Positions 21,813 to 31,250 of a stretch of DNA of 64,000 bases are shown piece by piece (the stretch's first letter is position 1; each line of letters starts with the position of its first letter). Position numbers and translations under genes: made by a program. The notes under the pieces were generated by a model that worked only from the letters and a program-made list of their open reading frames with translations, did not search any database and was not told where the DNA came from. This DNA is from Phytophthora quininea (taxonomy: Eukaryota; Oomycota; Peronosporomycetes; Peronosporales; Peronosporaceae), in the NCBI GenBank assembly GCA_011947345.1, contig JAAVTG010000711.1:186001-250000 (forward strand). The letters run 5' to 3'.

Positions 21813-22318
21813 AGGGTCAAGTCGTCCTTGTCGATAGTTTTGGCGTTGCCGTTAATTGTGGGGATGCTGTTGCTCATCCCGCAGTTCCCGGCTAAGACCA
21901 ACGTGAACTCGCTCAGACAAGGCCCCAGTGCGCGCGTCGTGATCCCGTCAGTTCCAGCCCTCGACATTCAGCAAGATAAAGTAAACGAAATTGCCCCCGT
22001 TCGCGACGAGTTGGTTACTGTCATAGCTGCGGCTCCTGTTGTCTCCACTTCCAAGAAAGGCAGGAAAAGCACCGGTGACGCGTGCATCGGTCCGGTGTGT
22101 GGCTGGGACTCTTCTTTGCGTTGATTGTGCTCACTGTCGCCACCTGCGTCGTGGTCATCTACGTCGCGGACAAACGCTATGATCGAGTTCACCGCAGTCG
22201 ACGTCGTCGTGGCAACTACTACGAAAACAGCCAAAAGAGACGTCCAAGCATCGGAGACGTCAGGCATCGAACTACAGCGCCACGATCCTCAGTACCCCTG
22301 CGTCGTCGCGCAGCTTGA
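21813..22318 (+). CDS. Small membrane protein with N- and C-terminal helices
   Basis: From ATG 21813 the protein opens with a hydrophobic helix of about 20 residues (signal anchor or signal peptide), then a polar region, then a second helix, LGLFFALIVLTVATCVVV (about 22105-22160), and a basic tail with many Arg. The second helix is one frame away from the first part; one missing base at about 22091-22095 would give a single protein of about 168 residues. No known domain. It resembles in layout, not in clear sequence, the small membrane proteins at 27699 and 28521. Confidence 0.45.
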
Positions 22319-22320
22319 TT

Positions 22321-23262
22321 TTAAGCATAAAACGAAATAGACTTGCACAGACCTTTGATGCTAGGAAACGCAGTACGCGTGCACAAAATTCCCTCCCATT
22401 TGACGGTGATCTGCACTAGATTCCTATGGTGATGAAGACGGATCGCCACCCCGAGCAAGTTGATGGTCTTTGCGTTCTTAGCTTTCTCCTTGCGCTTCTC
22501 ATTGCGACTAATAGACAACATAAGCGTCGAGAATTTCCACGACGTACCGGGTGTCGCCATAACGGGAGTTAGTTTGTTATCCTCAGACTTCTTCGCGTTC
22601 GGGTCCTCCTTCTTGAAGGCCTTGACGATGAGCGTGCCGTTGCCTTTGGCCCACTACAGGCGATCGTGTAGTTGGCCGTCTCGTTCGTGAGCACTCCCAC
22701 GTATTTCTTACGGTCACTTTTGATCGGGTGGCCAAGCAGTTGCCGTGCCATGTCGTGGTTGTTGACGTGGTCCAGCACCAACTTGTGCACGTAGAACGGT
22801 CGGTTCCGAAGGATGCGGATGATGAAAAACGAAGCGATGCCGCCGATCATAACGCCGCTAAGCACCGGGAAAAACATCTTCTTACTCAGCGACTCGGACT
22901 TTTGGTGGGTCATCACATCCTGGTTCTCCAGAAAAGACTCTAACGCTGAGAACTTGCCGCCGTCTTCAGTCTCCACTTGCAGCAAGTCGAAGGTCACGAT
23001 GTCCTCCTTGTCGATATTCAAGTTCTGTCGGTAGTACACCAGCACACTCCCACTACAAACAGAATAGTTAGTTGTCATCGTCAGAAGAAAGGATAATAAT
23101 TCTTGCCGCGTACTCGTCACCAGTGACTCGGAATTTGCCTTCACTGGCGTTTGGCTCGACTGGCGATCCGTCTGCATTGTACTCCTTAATCCGTTCAAAG
23201 TCTTTTGGATATCCAACCGTCTCAAACACTCGCTGGTCCTTCACCACTGCGCGCTTGGCCAT
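22321..23262 (-). CDS. COA1/TIM21-like mitochondrial membrane protein
   Basis: Proteins of this family help assemble cytochrome oxidase (COA1) or guide preproteins at the inner membrane (TIM21). Exon 1 starts at ATG 23260-23262 and ends at 23114. The intron 23053-23113 (61 nt) starts GTACGC, has a CTAAC branch-like motif and ends TTTGTAG. Exon 2 has a membrane helix (about 22790-22860) and then the family signature: a helix with a LLGHPIKS segment and a strand with CSGPK (about 22650). After that the frame changes at two C (22643-22644); one missing base would let it continue with NGTLIVKAF and the final strands. Total about 293 residues. The stop at 22321 may lie beyond the true end. Confidence 0.5.
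23053..23113 (-). other. Intron of the COA1/TIM21-like gene
   Basis: 61 nt, GTACGC...TTTGTAG on the minus strand, with CTAAC upstream of the acceptor. Removing it bypasses the stop in exon 1's frame and joins an Asp-Gly codon pair in the right phase. Confidence 0.6.
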
Positions 23263-23306
23263 GTTGAAGATTCGCACGTTCTAAGCCAAGTCCAAAGGCA
23301 ACAGCT

Positions 23307-23605
23307 TCAGCACCTCTGTGCAGTGACAATATTAACGTCATGTTTTACCTCGTCTTCATTGGCGTCGCGGCTTTTGTAGCGAGCGACGACGCCCATGGCG
23401 GACATGGCCACCACCACGTACACTGCCAGCATCTGCATGGTGGGGGCAGACCGGTGGCCGTGACGCCGTCCTTCAGCCCCAGCGGCTTGCCTGCATGGGA
23501 CGGACCATTGCTGCTGAATGGAGCAGTCAATGGACGCTGCCTGAATGTTGACAACCGCTTGGCATCGCGGCGTTGAGCACGCAAAAGCGACCGCAGCGCC
23601 AGCAT
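23307..23605 (-). CDS. Small mitochondrial membrane protein
   Basis: Starts at ATG 23603-23605 with an Arg-rich, Ser-containing N-terminus without acidic residues (MLALRSLLRAQRR), typical of a mitochondrial targeting sequence. A second part has one hydrophobic helix (AVYVVVAMSAMGVV, about 23380-23430) and a short charged tail. The two parts are in different frames; a run of five G on the plus strand (23442-23446) is where one missing base would join them, giving about 99 residues. It could be a small respiratory-chain or assembly subunit, but I do not recognise which. It ends 45 bp upstream of the COA1/TIM21-like start on the same strand. Confidence 0.45.
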
Positions 23606-25184
23606 GATGACACTGTGCGGCCACCGTCAAACCCTGCAGAACACGCTTACCGGTATCTTATTTAAACGGGTGTGTGGTCCACATCAACCTGAGTAAACCG
23701 ATCATACCCTGTCGAAGCTGATTTCTATGGTAGCCAGTCGTTTTCCAGTCACTTTGGAATTTGGTGCGGAAAGTGTCTATAGAGTGTTGATTGCCCCCAC
23801 GTGCTATGTCAGGAGCCTGCTTGCTCTCCTCCGTAGCGCTTGCTCTGTTACAGGCGTGGAAAAGGGATGCTTGGTGGTGGCTGGGCTCGTTCTGAGCTCG
23901 GCCTTTTCACTGTTCAGACGTTGATGAGAGTGGAACGCGCGGACGCTCACCGCCGCGGGCCTAGATCAGCTTCTTACATGTCCAAAACGACTGCACTAGT
24001 GCTTGTCCTAGATGTTTTGCAGCACTGAATACTGAACTGCAGCGTCTGCCGTGCGCCGCAGTACTATCGACGTGCTCATAGGAACGCGAACACTAAAAGC
24101 ACACGTTTAATCCCCTCCGTGATCGAATGTGCCGTCAACTGTGCTCACATGTCCATCCTAGTACTGCATTGAAAGACTTGGTGTAGCCCTACGGGAAGCG
24201 TTTTCGCTAGGACGCTGTTGTTTCGATTGTCGAATGTTGCCACTGCTTCAGCTCAGCGCTGTCGTGTAGAAGCGAGCAACTTTGCGACTTGTTGCATTCT
24301 CGTGCTTGGCTCATGAATGGCTGGAACACGAGCGCGCGAAAGCTCTCGACGGTGAATGCCACGTTTTCTTCAGGCTTGCTGCAACTGAAGGTCACGGCCA
24401 TCGTTGTCTCAAGAGCAAGCTTGGTATTAGGCGTTGACTCGACCCTTCTTGCCCTGGCATCTCGTCTCACCTGGCATTCTAGTCGGAAATGAACTCGGAC
24501 TTGCCAGAGATGGAGGCGGCAAACAGTAGGCTCCGGATCGAAGACATCCACCGATCGACGTTCCCAGCCAAGTTCCCGCGCTGCTGCTCCGCCCTGCCAG
24601 TCGAGTGGGCTGATGCACAAGCTGTGCGTCCAATCTCGAAGTGACCACGACGATCCTCCAGCACCTGCGACATGTTCCTTCACTTCCATGGCGTTCATCA
24701 TCGACACCTTCCCGAACGTCGCCACGGCGCAAGGAGACCAGTCTCGACACTGCCATGGAGCTCCAGAGGTCCTTGCTCGCCACCTCCGCCCCAACTCTCC
24801 GGCAACGGTCGACAAACTCAAACAGCCATCTGGTGTGGATTTTTATCGCCCGGATTTGCGCTCGCCCCCCTCAAAGGTCTTTGGGTACACTTTTTCCAAC
24901 CAGTGGCGCCATCTTCATTCCTTTGCCTCGCACTTGCGTCTTGCCATCACGCCGCAACCGATATGGCCGTCACCGACTTCTACCGTCGTGTAAGACGTTG
25001 CTGCTAGCCGTTTGCTGCCCACTTTGCCAGCACAACGCCATACATTTCAGCCCTGGTTGAAGGCCATAATAAGTCGCTTTTCCCGCCGTTTCATTGGGTG
25101 AAAAGCCGTGTCCCACCCATACTGTCCCGTTTTTTTCTTCCGTGGGTTGCATCCACCTGCACCTCTCGAGCCTTTTCGGGTCAT
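23606..25184. other. About 1.6 kb without a convincing gene
   Basis: Several open frames of 60-200 codons exist on both strands, the longest on the minus strand at 24207-24821. None shows a domain, membrane helix or signal peptide, and competing frames overlap fully. It could be a decayed gene or the upstream region of the membrane-protein gene at 25245. Confidence 0.4.
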
Positions 25185-25198
25185 TCATTCTCCATTTC
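25185..25198 (+). promoter_or_regulatory. Oomycete initiator/FPR core promoter
   Basis: TCATTCTCCATTTC fits the oomycete core promoter consensus (TCATTYYNCAWTT) and lies 47 bp before the ATG at 25245. Confidence 0.6.
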
Positions 25199-25244
25199 GC
25201 GTCAAGAGGTGCAAGCAAGTCCAAGTCCAAGAACCTCCTCACAA

Positions 25245-25810
25245 ATGATCGCAGCACTGAGCAACTCCAACCTGGCGTACGTGCGCCTGGGGCTGCGCGC
25301 CCTGCAGTTCATCTGCTCGCTGTTCGCCATGTCGTTCGCGGCCGCGGGCTTCTACGACGGCGGCGCCACCCACTCGTCCACGTTCGTGCTGCTCATGGGC
25401 TACACGGGTTGGCTCTACGCGCTCTGGTACATTGTCTGTGTGGATCTCTTCCACCTGGTGAGCCGCCCGGCGCTGCGGCTGGAGCAGGCCACGGACCTGG
25501 CGCTGGCCATCGCCCTGCTGGTGTCGGGCATCTGCCTGGCCACGGTGGACTACGTCAAGCACTGCAGCGACTACAACGACGCCTTCACCAAGACCATCCA
25601 CTGCCACAACCTCAAGGCCGCCGTGGCCTTCGACTTCATCGCCATGTTCTTCTTCCTGGCCACGCTGGCGCTGACGTTCGTGGCGCCCTACGAGACGCAC
25701 GCCCCGCACAACGTTCAGGTGGAGGAGCCCGTGCCTACCACCAGGAAGCCACCCCCACAGGTGCGTTGTCCCCCATCGGCCACCAGGATGGCCCTGGCTC
25801 CAAGGTGTAA
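25245..25810 (+). CDS. MARVEL-like four-helix membrane protein 1
   Basis: Four hydrophobic helices are evident (about residues 14-33, 45-65, 80-100 and 127-147), with Cys-containing loops before helix 4 (YVKHCSDY... TIHCHNLKAA), a layout like MARVEL-domain proteins that sit in membrane-apposition or vesicle membranes. The first in-frame ATG before the helices is 25245. The frame breaks at GTGCCTACC (25731-25739): the tail with ATPTGALSP and the final Val is found one frame over and ends at TAA 25808-25810. The same C-terminal motif occurs in the related proteins at 26879 and 45397, so one missing base is likely. About 188 residues. Confidence 0.6.
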
Positions 25811-26878
25811 CGGGGAAGGGCGAGTTTATTTTCCATGCTTTTGGTCAACAAGCCGGGGGCGAATCGGTCTCAGTTCGGTGGAGTTTTTAGTTTGCTCGTA
25901 GCGACCAACCTTAAGTAGTGAATGCAATTGAAAAAGAGTTTAAGGTTGTTTGTTGTTGGTGGTGGTGTTGATGGAGGTCTTTGTAACCAAGAGCTTCTCG
26001 AAGGTGATGCGATTCCCGCTGAGATCGGTTGGTGCCACTCAGACGAGTCACACTGAAGCTAGCAAGCGTGGACAGCGTGTACTGTGCGCAAACAAGATGA
26101 TGGCTCTGCATGAGCTTGTACGAGAAGGTCAAGGATCTGTAGACGATGGAGCTAACCTGGGTGCACACACGGCGTGTTGCTCCAACAGCTCGAGAAGGGC
26201 AAGAAGAGGAAGCCGCTGGTCTTCATCAAGCTGGCCACAGTGCACACTCGATGTGTCGTTTCGACGGAAATGGGTACATTTCAGATCGGCCAATCAGAAA
26301 CCAGAAGACGAGCAACTTCAACTTGCCCTTGTTCTCGTTGAGGCAGCACAAAACATCCATCGATGACGAAAAGCTCGTGTAGTTATGCAGCAGCTAATGG
26401 TCTCTATCCAGCTACGGTAATGCTCCTTGTCCGTGCTACACCGGCCTGATTTTGGACTTCCCTGCGAGATCCCCATTAGACAGCGAGACCATCACCAGCA
26501 AACGACGCTGCACCGGCACAGCAATTCGTGTAGCAGGCCACCACCACATACTTACCTCGCGTTACTCCCTTCCTTTGAGAGTCTTCACTGAAACGCAAGC
26601 GAAAGTACCAGCAGATCACTTGCCAGGAATGGCTTCAGAGCCATCGAAAAATGGCGTTCAGCGCCTCGAACTGCTCTCTCCGAGCATTTCTACTGTTTCC
26701 CGACGCCAGACGTCCCCTTACTTCTACGGAAATCCATGGCAGCAGTGAATAGACCCATAGATTTCTGAAGCGTGCACCCATTCTTGTGATGACAAGCACC
26801 ACCACTTAGTGTGGCTCTGATCTGTCCTCCACTTCTCCTTTTCACAACAAACGCACAAGATAAACCTCTGCAGACAAG
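25811..26878. other. About 1.1 kb without a convincing gene
   Basis: Open frames such as 25950-26366 have no recognisable domain and compete with other frames. A GTT/GTG-rich patch lies at about 25948-25975. It may hold a degraded gene and the promoter of the next membrane-protein gene. Confidence 0.4.
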
Positions 26879-27391
26879 ATGACCAGTCCAACAGCAATCA
26901 AGACGACCAACCTGGTGCTGCGCGGCCTGCAGTTCATCTGCTGTCTGCTGGGTATGTCGCTCGCCGCAGCTGGAGGCATCTATTTCCACTCGTCCACGTT
27001 TGTGCTGGTCATGAACTATACTGGCATGCTCTACACGTTGTGGTTCGTGGTGCTGGTGGAAGCTACCAGCTTTGCCCAGCGGCTGTCATTTGTCGTCGAG
27101 CAGGTCGTTGACGGGGTGCTAGCACTGCTGCTGCTGATCGGCGGGATCTGTCTCGCGTCCTCGGACTACCTGAACTACTGCTCGGTTACAACCTACCACT
27201 GCGACAACCTCAAGGCCTCTGCGGCGTTCACTTTTATCGGCATGTTCTTCTTCTTGGGGTCGTTGGCGCTGTCGTTTATGGTGCCAAGTCCCAACTTGGC
27301 GACTCCGAGTGAAGTGCCGCATGTCGTGGAGCTCACTCCCAACGGCGCACTGTCTCCGGTCCAGGGCTTCAAGGCCGACAACAACGTGTAA
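26879..27391 (+). CDS. MARVEL-like four-helix membrane protein 2
   Basis: 170 residues from ATG 26879 without interruption. Four hydrophobic helices at about residues 15-33, 39-60, 74-95 and 120-140. It is clearly paralogous to the protein at 25245: both have LRGLQFIC/LRALQFIC in helix 1, HSSTFVL before helix 2, a GGICLASSDY/SGICLATVDY segment and CDNLKASAAF/CHNLKAAVAF before helix 4. The C-terminus is TPNGALSPV... ending in Val. Function unknown; a membrane-organising role is only inferred from the fold. Confidence 0.75.
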   Translation: MTSPTAIKTTNLVLRGLQFICCLLGMSLAAAGGIYFHSSTFVLVMNYTGMLYTLWFVVLVEATSFAQRLSFVVEQVVDGVLALLLLIGGICLASSDYLNYCSVTTYHCDNLKASAAFTFIGMFFFLGSLALSFMVPSPNLATPSEVPHVVELTPNGALSPVQGFKADNNV

Positions 27392-27698
27392 AGAGCCGCG
27401 TACAATGTCTTCTGTTATCATTGAGCCAATACATCCCTCACCCTGTCCATCGAATCAAACGTCCGAGATAAATCATCGAATCTAATGCTAGCACTTGCCT
27501 TGAAGTTGCCTTCAACTCGCTGGCGATTGGTCCACGAAGCGCCGCTAGTGAAGGTGCAACTCGGTGGTCAGCTCGAGCGGGTGGCGTTGCGTGCAGCTGC
27601 CATCGCTTGCTAATGAGATGAAGACGTGGCTTGGCTCGCCCTAAACAAGAATCGTTTCCATCTCGAGCTCACTTCGCAATTCCTTTCAACAGAGGTTC
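27392..27698. other. 307-bp intergenic spacer
   Basis: No gene seen; 3' region of the MARVEL-like gene and promoter of the small membrane-protein gene at 27699. Confidence 0.4.
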
Positions 27699-28174
27699 AT
27701 GACCTTCGTCACCATCGCAGTTCCGTTGGCAGTAGGCGCGATCATTATCTCGGTGGCGATCAAGTTCATCATGGGACTCCGTTCAGGGTGTGGCTGTAGA
27801 CTCAAGCAACAAGCTGCCAACTTTGTCGACCTCGAAGGAGGTTGCGCCGTGCTGTCACCAGCTCCGTACCACATGACGTGGCCGCCAACGTCCAAGTCCT
27901 TCTCCTTTTCGACGACCCTCAAGACACACCAAAGGCGACGACAGCTCAGGCAGAAATTCAGCTGGAACGACTGCCACGATCCCCACACATCATGACGAGT
28001 TTGGCGTCCCCCATCAGAACTGGTTGCAGTCCGCAGAAGACTTCGTCGAGGGATGGAGATATGACCCGAGTGCTGTTCTCGCCACTGTCTGTCATCAGCT
28101 CCATGTCGTCCGTTGAAGGGCGAATACACACACAGCACGTGGTGGTGGGTCCATTCTCACCCGTTCGACGGTGA
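27699..28174 (+). CDS. Small single-helix membrane protein a
   Basis: Starts at ATG 27699 with a hydrophobic helix (AVPLAVGAIIISVAI) near the N-terminus, followed by a polar region with the segment SPAPYHMTWP. The C-terminal part (SPHIMTSLASP, CSPQK) is in another frame and ends at 28172-28174. Both parts have clear counterparts, in one frame, in the neighbour at 28521, so one missing base between about 27850 and 27960 is likely. About 158 residues if joined. No known domain. Confidence 0.45.
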
Positions 28175-28520
28175 ATATGGGCAGGCCAGGTAGATCTCTT
28201 CTAGTCACCAGAGATCCACGGTGTTGAGTTTGGATCGACAAATACATTATTCAAAAACACGTATCGAGGTTTCACAGTTGGTCGACGAGATGTTCTGCAT
28301 CCTTCTTGGTCTTCAACTAGAAACTCGCGAACTTGCTGGCTCTGTTCGTTGATGTTCAGCGAGAAAACGGTCTTCACGGGACCGCGCAGCACCACTTTCG
28401 AATACTTCAACACAAACCAGGAACGAAATAGTCGCGTTTCATCGTTATTGGAGCTCTTGACCGGTGGCGAGCACACCTCTACGAGGCAGTGTTTGGTTAA
28501 TATCACAGCGTTCGTGCAGT
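28175..28520. other. 346-bp spacer between the two small membrane-protein genes
   Basis: An antisense ORF of 109 codons (28201-28530) is open here but has no recognised domain. I do not call it a gene. Confidence 0.4.
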
Positions 28521-28928
28521 ATGCTTCCACTTGAAGCCATCATCGTATGTGCCGTGGTCATGCTGCTGCTGGTTCTGGCGCTCAAGTATTTCTCAGCAAC
28601 CCGTCACGAACCTTTGATGATGACCGGCTTAGTGGGCACCGTACGGTTCGCCAACATGGAGACAGGAACGACCGTGACTTCTCCAGTGCCGTACCATTTA
28701 GCAAGATTAACATCAACCGCCAAGAAGCCCACACTGCCGTCGATACGCGAAGAATCAACATTATCGGAAAGCACTCAAGTCAGATCCCCCACAAGTGTCA
28801 AGTTCGATGAATCCACCAAGTTGCCGCCCTCTCCAGTGGTGATGACCAGCTTGCTGTCCCCGTTCGATGACGTTTGCTCTCCTCCCAACACCGCACAAGG
28901 TGTGCTCCCACCTGCTAGTAAAGCTTAA
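28521..28928 (+). CDS. Small single-helix membrane protein b
   Basis: 135 residues from ATG 28521, uninterrupted. N-terminal helix (AIIVCAVVMLLLVLALKYF), then a Ser/Thr/Pro-rich cytosolic-type region with SPVPYHLARL, a Ser/Glu-rich stretch and SPVVMTSLLSP followed by CSPPN. The last two blocks match protein a at 27699, so the two are tandem paralogs. No RXLR or other host-targeting motif is visible. Function unknown. Confidence 0.55.
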   Translation: MLPLEAIIVCAVVMLLLVLALKYFSATRHEPLMMTGLVGTVRFANMETGTTVTSPVPYHLARLTSTAKKPTLPSIREESTLSESTQVRSPTSVKFDESTKLPPSPVVMTSLLSPFDDVCSPPNTAQGVLPPASKA

Positions 28929-29038
28929 ACTGTCGACGATGGCATCAATAATGACTCTTATGACGGTCGATTTTTTTGTTAAATCACTGCGGCAATTCCC
29001 AATCGACAAACCCTTTAAAGGGACAGTAAGAATGTGCC

Positions 29039-31193
29039 TCACCACAAAGCATTAGGATTCCTTGGGAATGTAACTCGAACGGATCGCTTTGCGGGAGTAG
29101 CTGCAAAGCCGAAGATCATACTTAGAATGCTCGCGTCCAGACGAGAAATTCCCGTGCCACTTTCCTTCATCACGACACTAAGCAGCGCAGACTTGCTTCT
29201 CATCGGGAACTTGTCTTCGACAACAGGTAAGATCTCATTATTAAGAGTTTTAAGTGCATACGCATACTTTTGGCGAGTATTATACAGAAATCCAATCTCA
29301 AGTTCCACCAGTTCACGAGATTCGGTATTTCGGGTCCTTTAGCAAATTCAAAAGCCCGCATATTTTTTCAGACACCCCGTTGAAAACAAGCTTCTTGACA
29401 CCCCACGCCTGAAGCTCTTTCTGGAATTCAGGACCCGAAACAAAGACCTCATAACCGCTGAGATGGAGTTCTTCCAACTGGGGACATGCCGTAGCAATAC
29501 TTCCCAGATTCACAAAGATCTGATGGTATCACGAGCAAGTCATGTTCAGCATCTGAAGGTTCCCCCAATTAATGTCAGCAAGTTTATTCCCAGCGGCCCG
29601 CTTTCGATTTCCTTAAGGCTTAACTGCAGGGAGCGGACACCACCAGTACGATTCAAATCTACACCAAGACCTCCAGGACCATCTCGTTCAAACTGATTCT
29701 CTTCACCACGTTTCATTTTGCAAATGCCATACCCAGGAACAACGACGTGCACACGATAGTCCATTGCAGCAGGTTTATAAAGTGCTCGACAACGACAGTC
29801 GCTCGAAAGTAGGAAGCTTGTCTCGTCAGAATCTCCCACATCTGGAAACGATAGTTTGGTTCCCGCTGGAACATTGACGAATCCATATTGCGGAGGGTGT
29901 ACCGATCCTGGCAAGTCAGAGATCGGTTCTGGGTAGTTTGATTTCATCACCGCTGAAACAATAGCCACGTCACTGTCGCTCAGATCGCAGTATGGAACTT
30001 CGACTTCCTGGATGGAGGTGTTTGATGCCTTGCTGAACAGCGTGTACGCCAACCAGTTCCAAGCGACCGACTCAGTCGGCAAAATACGCTTGTCCTTTGG
30101 ATCCCGGCCGAACACGAGGCGGTCAATTGACGCCGATTCGGCCAGAGCCGAATAAGTCGATCCGGCCATGGCACTACTACATACAACCCCAGACTTCTGC
30201 AGTTTCTGCGTTGAACGAGAGCTGCGTATTCAGACTCTGCACCCAGCAATCGCCCCAGTGAACGGCCACAAAGACCGTGCTCACCAAAAAGCCAGCATTT
30301 AAAAGTTGTTTCCCCTTGTGATCAGAGTTTTTCTCGTCGATCCGGAGCCAAAGTCGATCCACGGCATCTCGAATGAGTGCTAGTATGCTATCCTCGATCC
30401 GTGGAGTAGTGAAATCGGACTTCCAGACCCACATGCGCCTGTTCATGTCCGTGATTGTTTTATGCGGCGATTGACCCCACAACTCGATCAGCCCCGCACT
30501 ATCAGTGGTCATACTCATTTGAACAATGGACGGAACGTTCACGGTAAACAACTTCCCAAGTGCACTCCAAAAGGCATTCGGTTGATCCTCTTCGCCTTGT
30601 TTCGCAACGTCCTGCCACCCCGACGTCGAAAGCGTCGGATGATCTACTGTCCACTCAATGGAAGCATTTAACCCTTCCCAACTCTCTTCCATTTCACGAG
30701 TAAAACTCTTGAGCCTGTCCATCGCTGCTTGGAACTCAGCAGAATACTCTAACGGAACCTTTGGACAGCTAAACAGTCCCCCAAGTAACAGCAGGCTGTC
30801 GTGCAACTGGATCAGATCTTGACCACCTTCCTGTCGACCAGCACGACCAGATCGGACACACTGCGCCGTACTTGGTTGTCCACATCAACTCCCCGGCTTC
30901 GTCGAAAACTCGGCAAGGAACTTGACAAAAACATCGCCATTGATGGCAGCCAGCACGTTGAAAAGTTGCAGCGCTTCTCGAATCCGCTGGTTGTCCTGGT
31001 TGGGTGGAAAGTCCAGTGACCAATAGAAGACGGCGGGTCTTTGGGTTTTATTCGCCAACGTCGGCCAGCATCGGAACGCGGCATGCACGGGTCCACCGGA
31101 GCTTCGACCGTTGACATACCTTGTGACGGAGACGACAACTTGTCGAAGCACAGCCCGCCACGGCTCCAGGAACAGCAAGTCCGACTCGATCAT
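29039..31193 (-). pseudogene. B2 copy of the A/B family
   Basis: The most complete B copy. Starts at ATG 31191-31193. Landmarks in order: FLEPWRAVLRQ (near 31170), REALQLFNVLAA (near 30970), an EYSAEFQAAMDR block (near 30735), DRLWLRIDE (near 30345), STYSALAES (near 30155), CRCRALYKPAAMD (near 29780), two leucine-rich-repeat-like segments (VRSLQLSL near 29630 and CPQLEELHLSGYEV near 29475) and the C-terminal FGFAATPAKRSV (near 29085), ending Ala-Leu-Trp. About 715 residues if whole. Frames change at about 30890, 30815, 30175, 29540 and 29310 in both directions, so it looks truly decayed. I do not recognise the family; the LRR-like part suggests protein binding. Confidence 0.75.
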
Positions 31194-31250
31194 TTTGACT
31201 GGGCTCGATCTGATTCCGATTGGGTTTTTCCTAACCGGGTGGACACAGTC
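31194..31250. promoter_or_regulatory. 57-bp spacer between divergent B2 and A2
   Basis: Near-identical to 17935-17990 but inverted. TCATTTTGACT at 31190-31200 (plus strand) resembles the oomycete initiator for A2 and overlaps the B2 start codon on the other strand. Confidence 0.5.

Noticed and set aside
24207..24821. Minus-strand open frame of 204 codons
   Set aside because: No domain, signal or helix, and two other minus-strand frames are open over the same bases.
25950..26366. Plus-strand open frame of 138 codons with a hydrophobic start
   Set aside because: Only the first ten residues are hydrophobic; the rest has no recognisable features and other frames compete.
28201..28530. Minus-strand open frame of 109 codons
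   Set aside because: No similarity or domain; overlaps the start of the small membrane-protein gene on the other strand.
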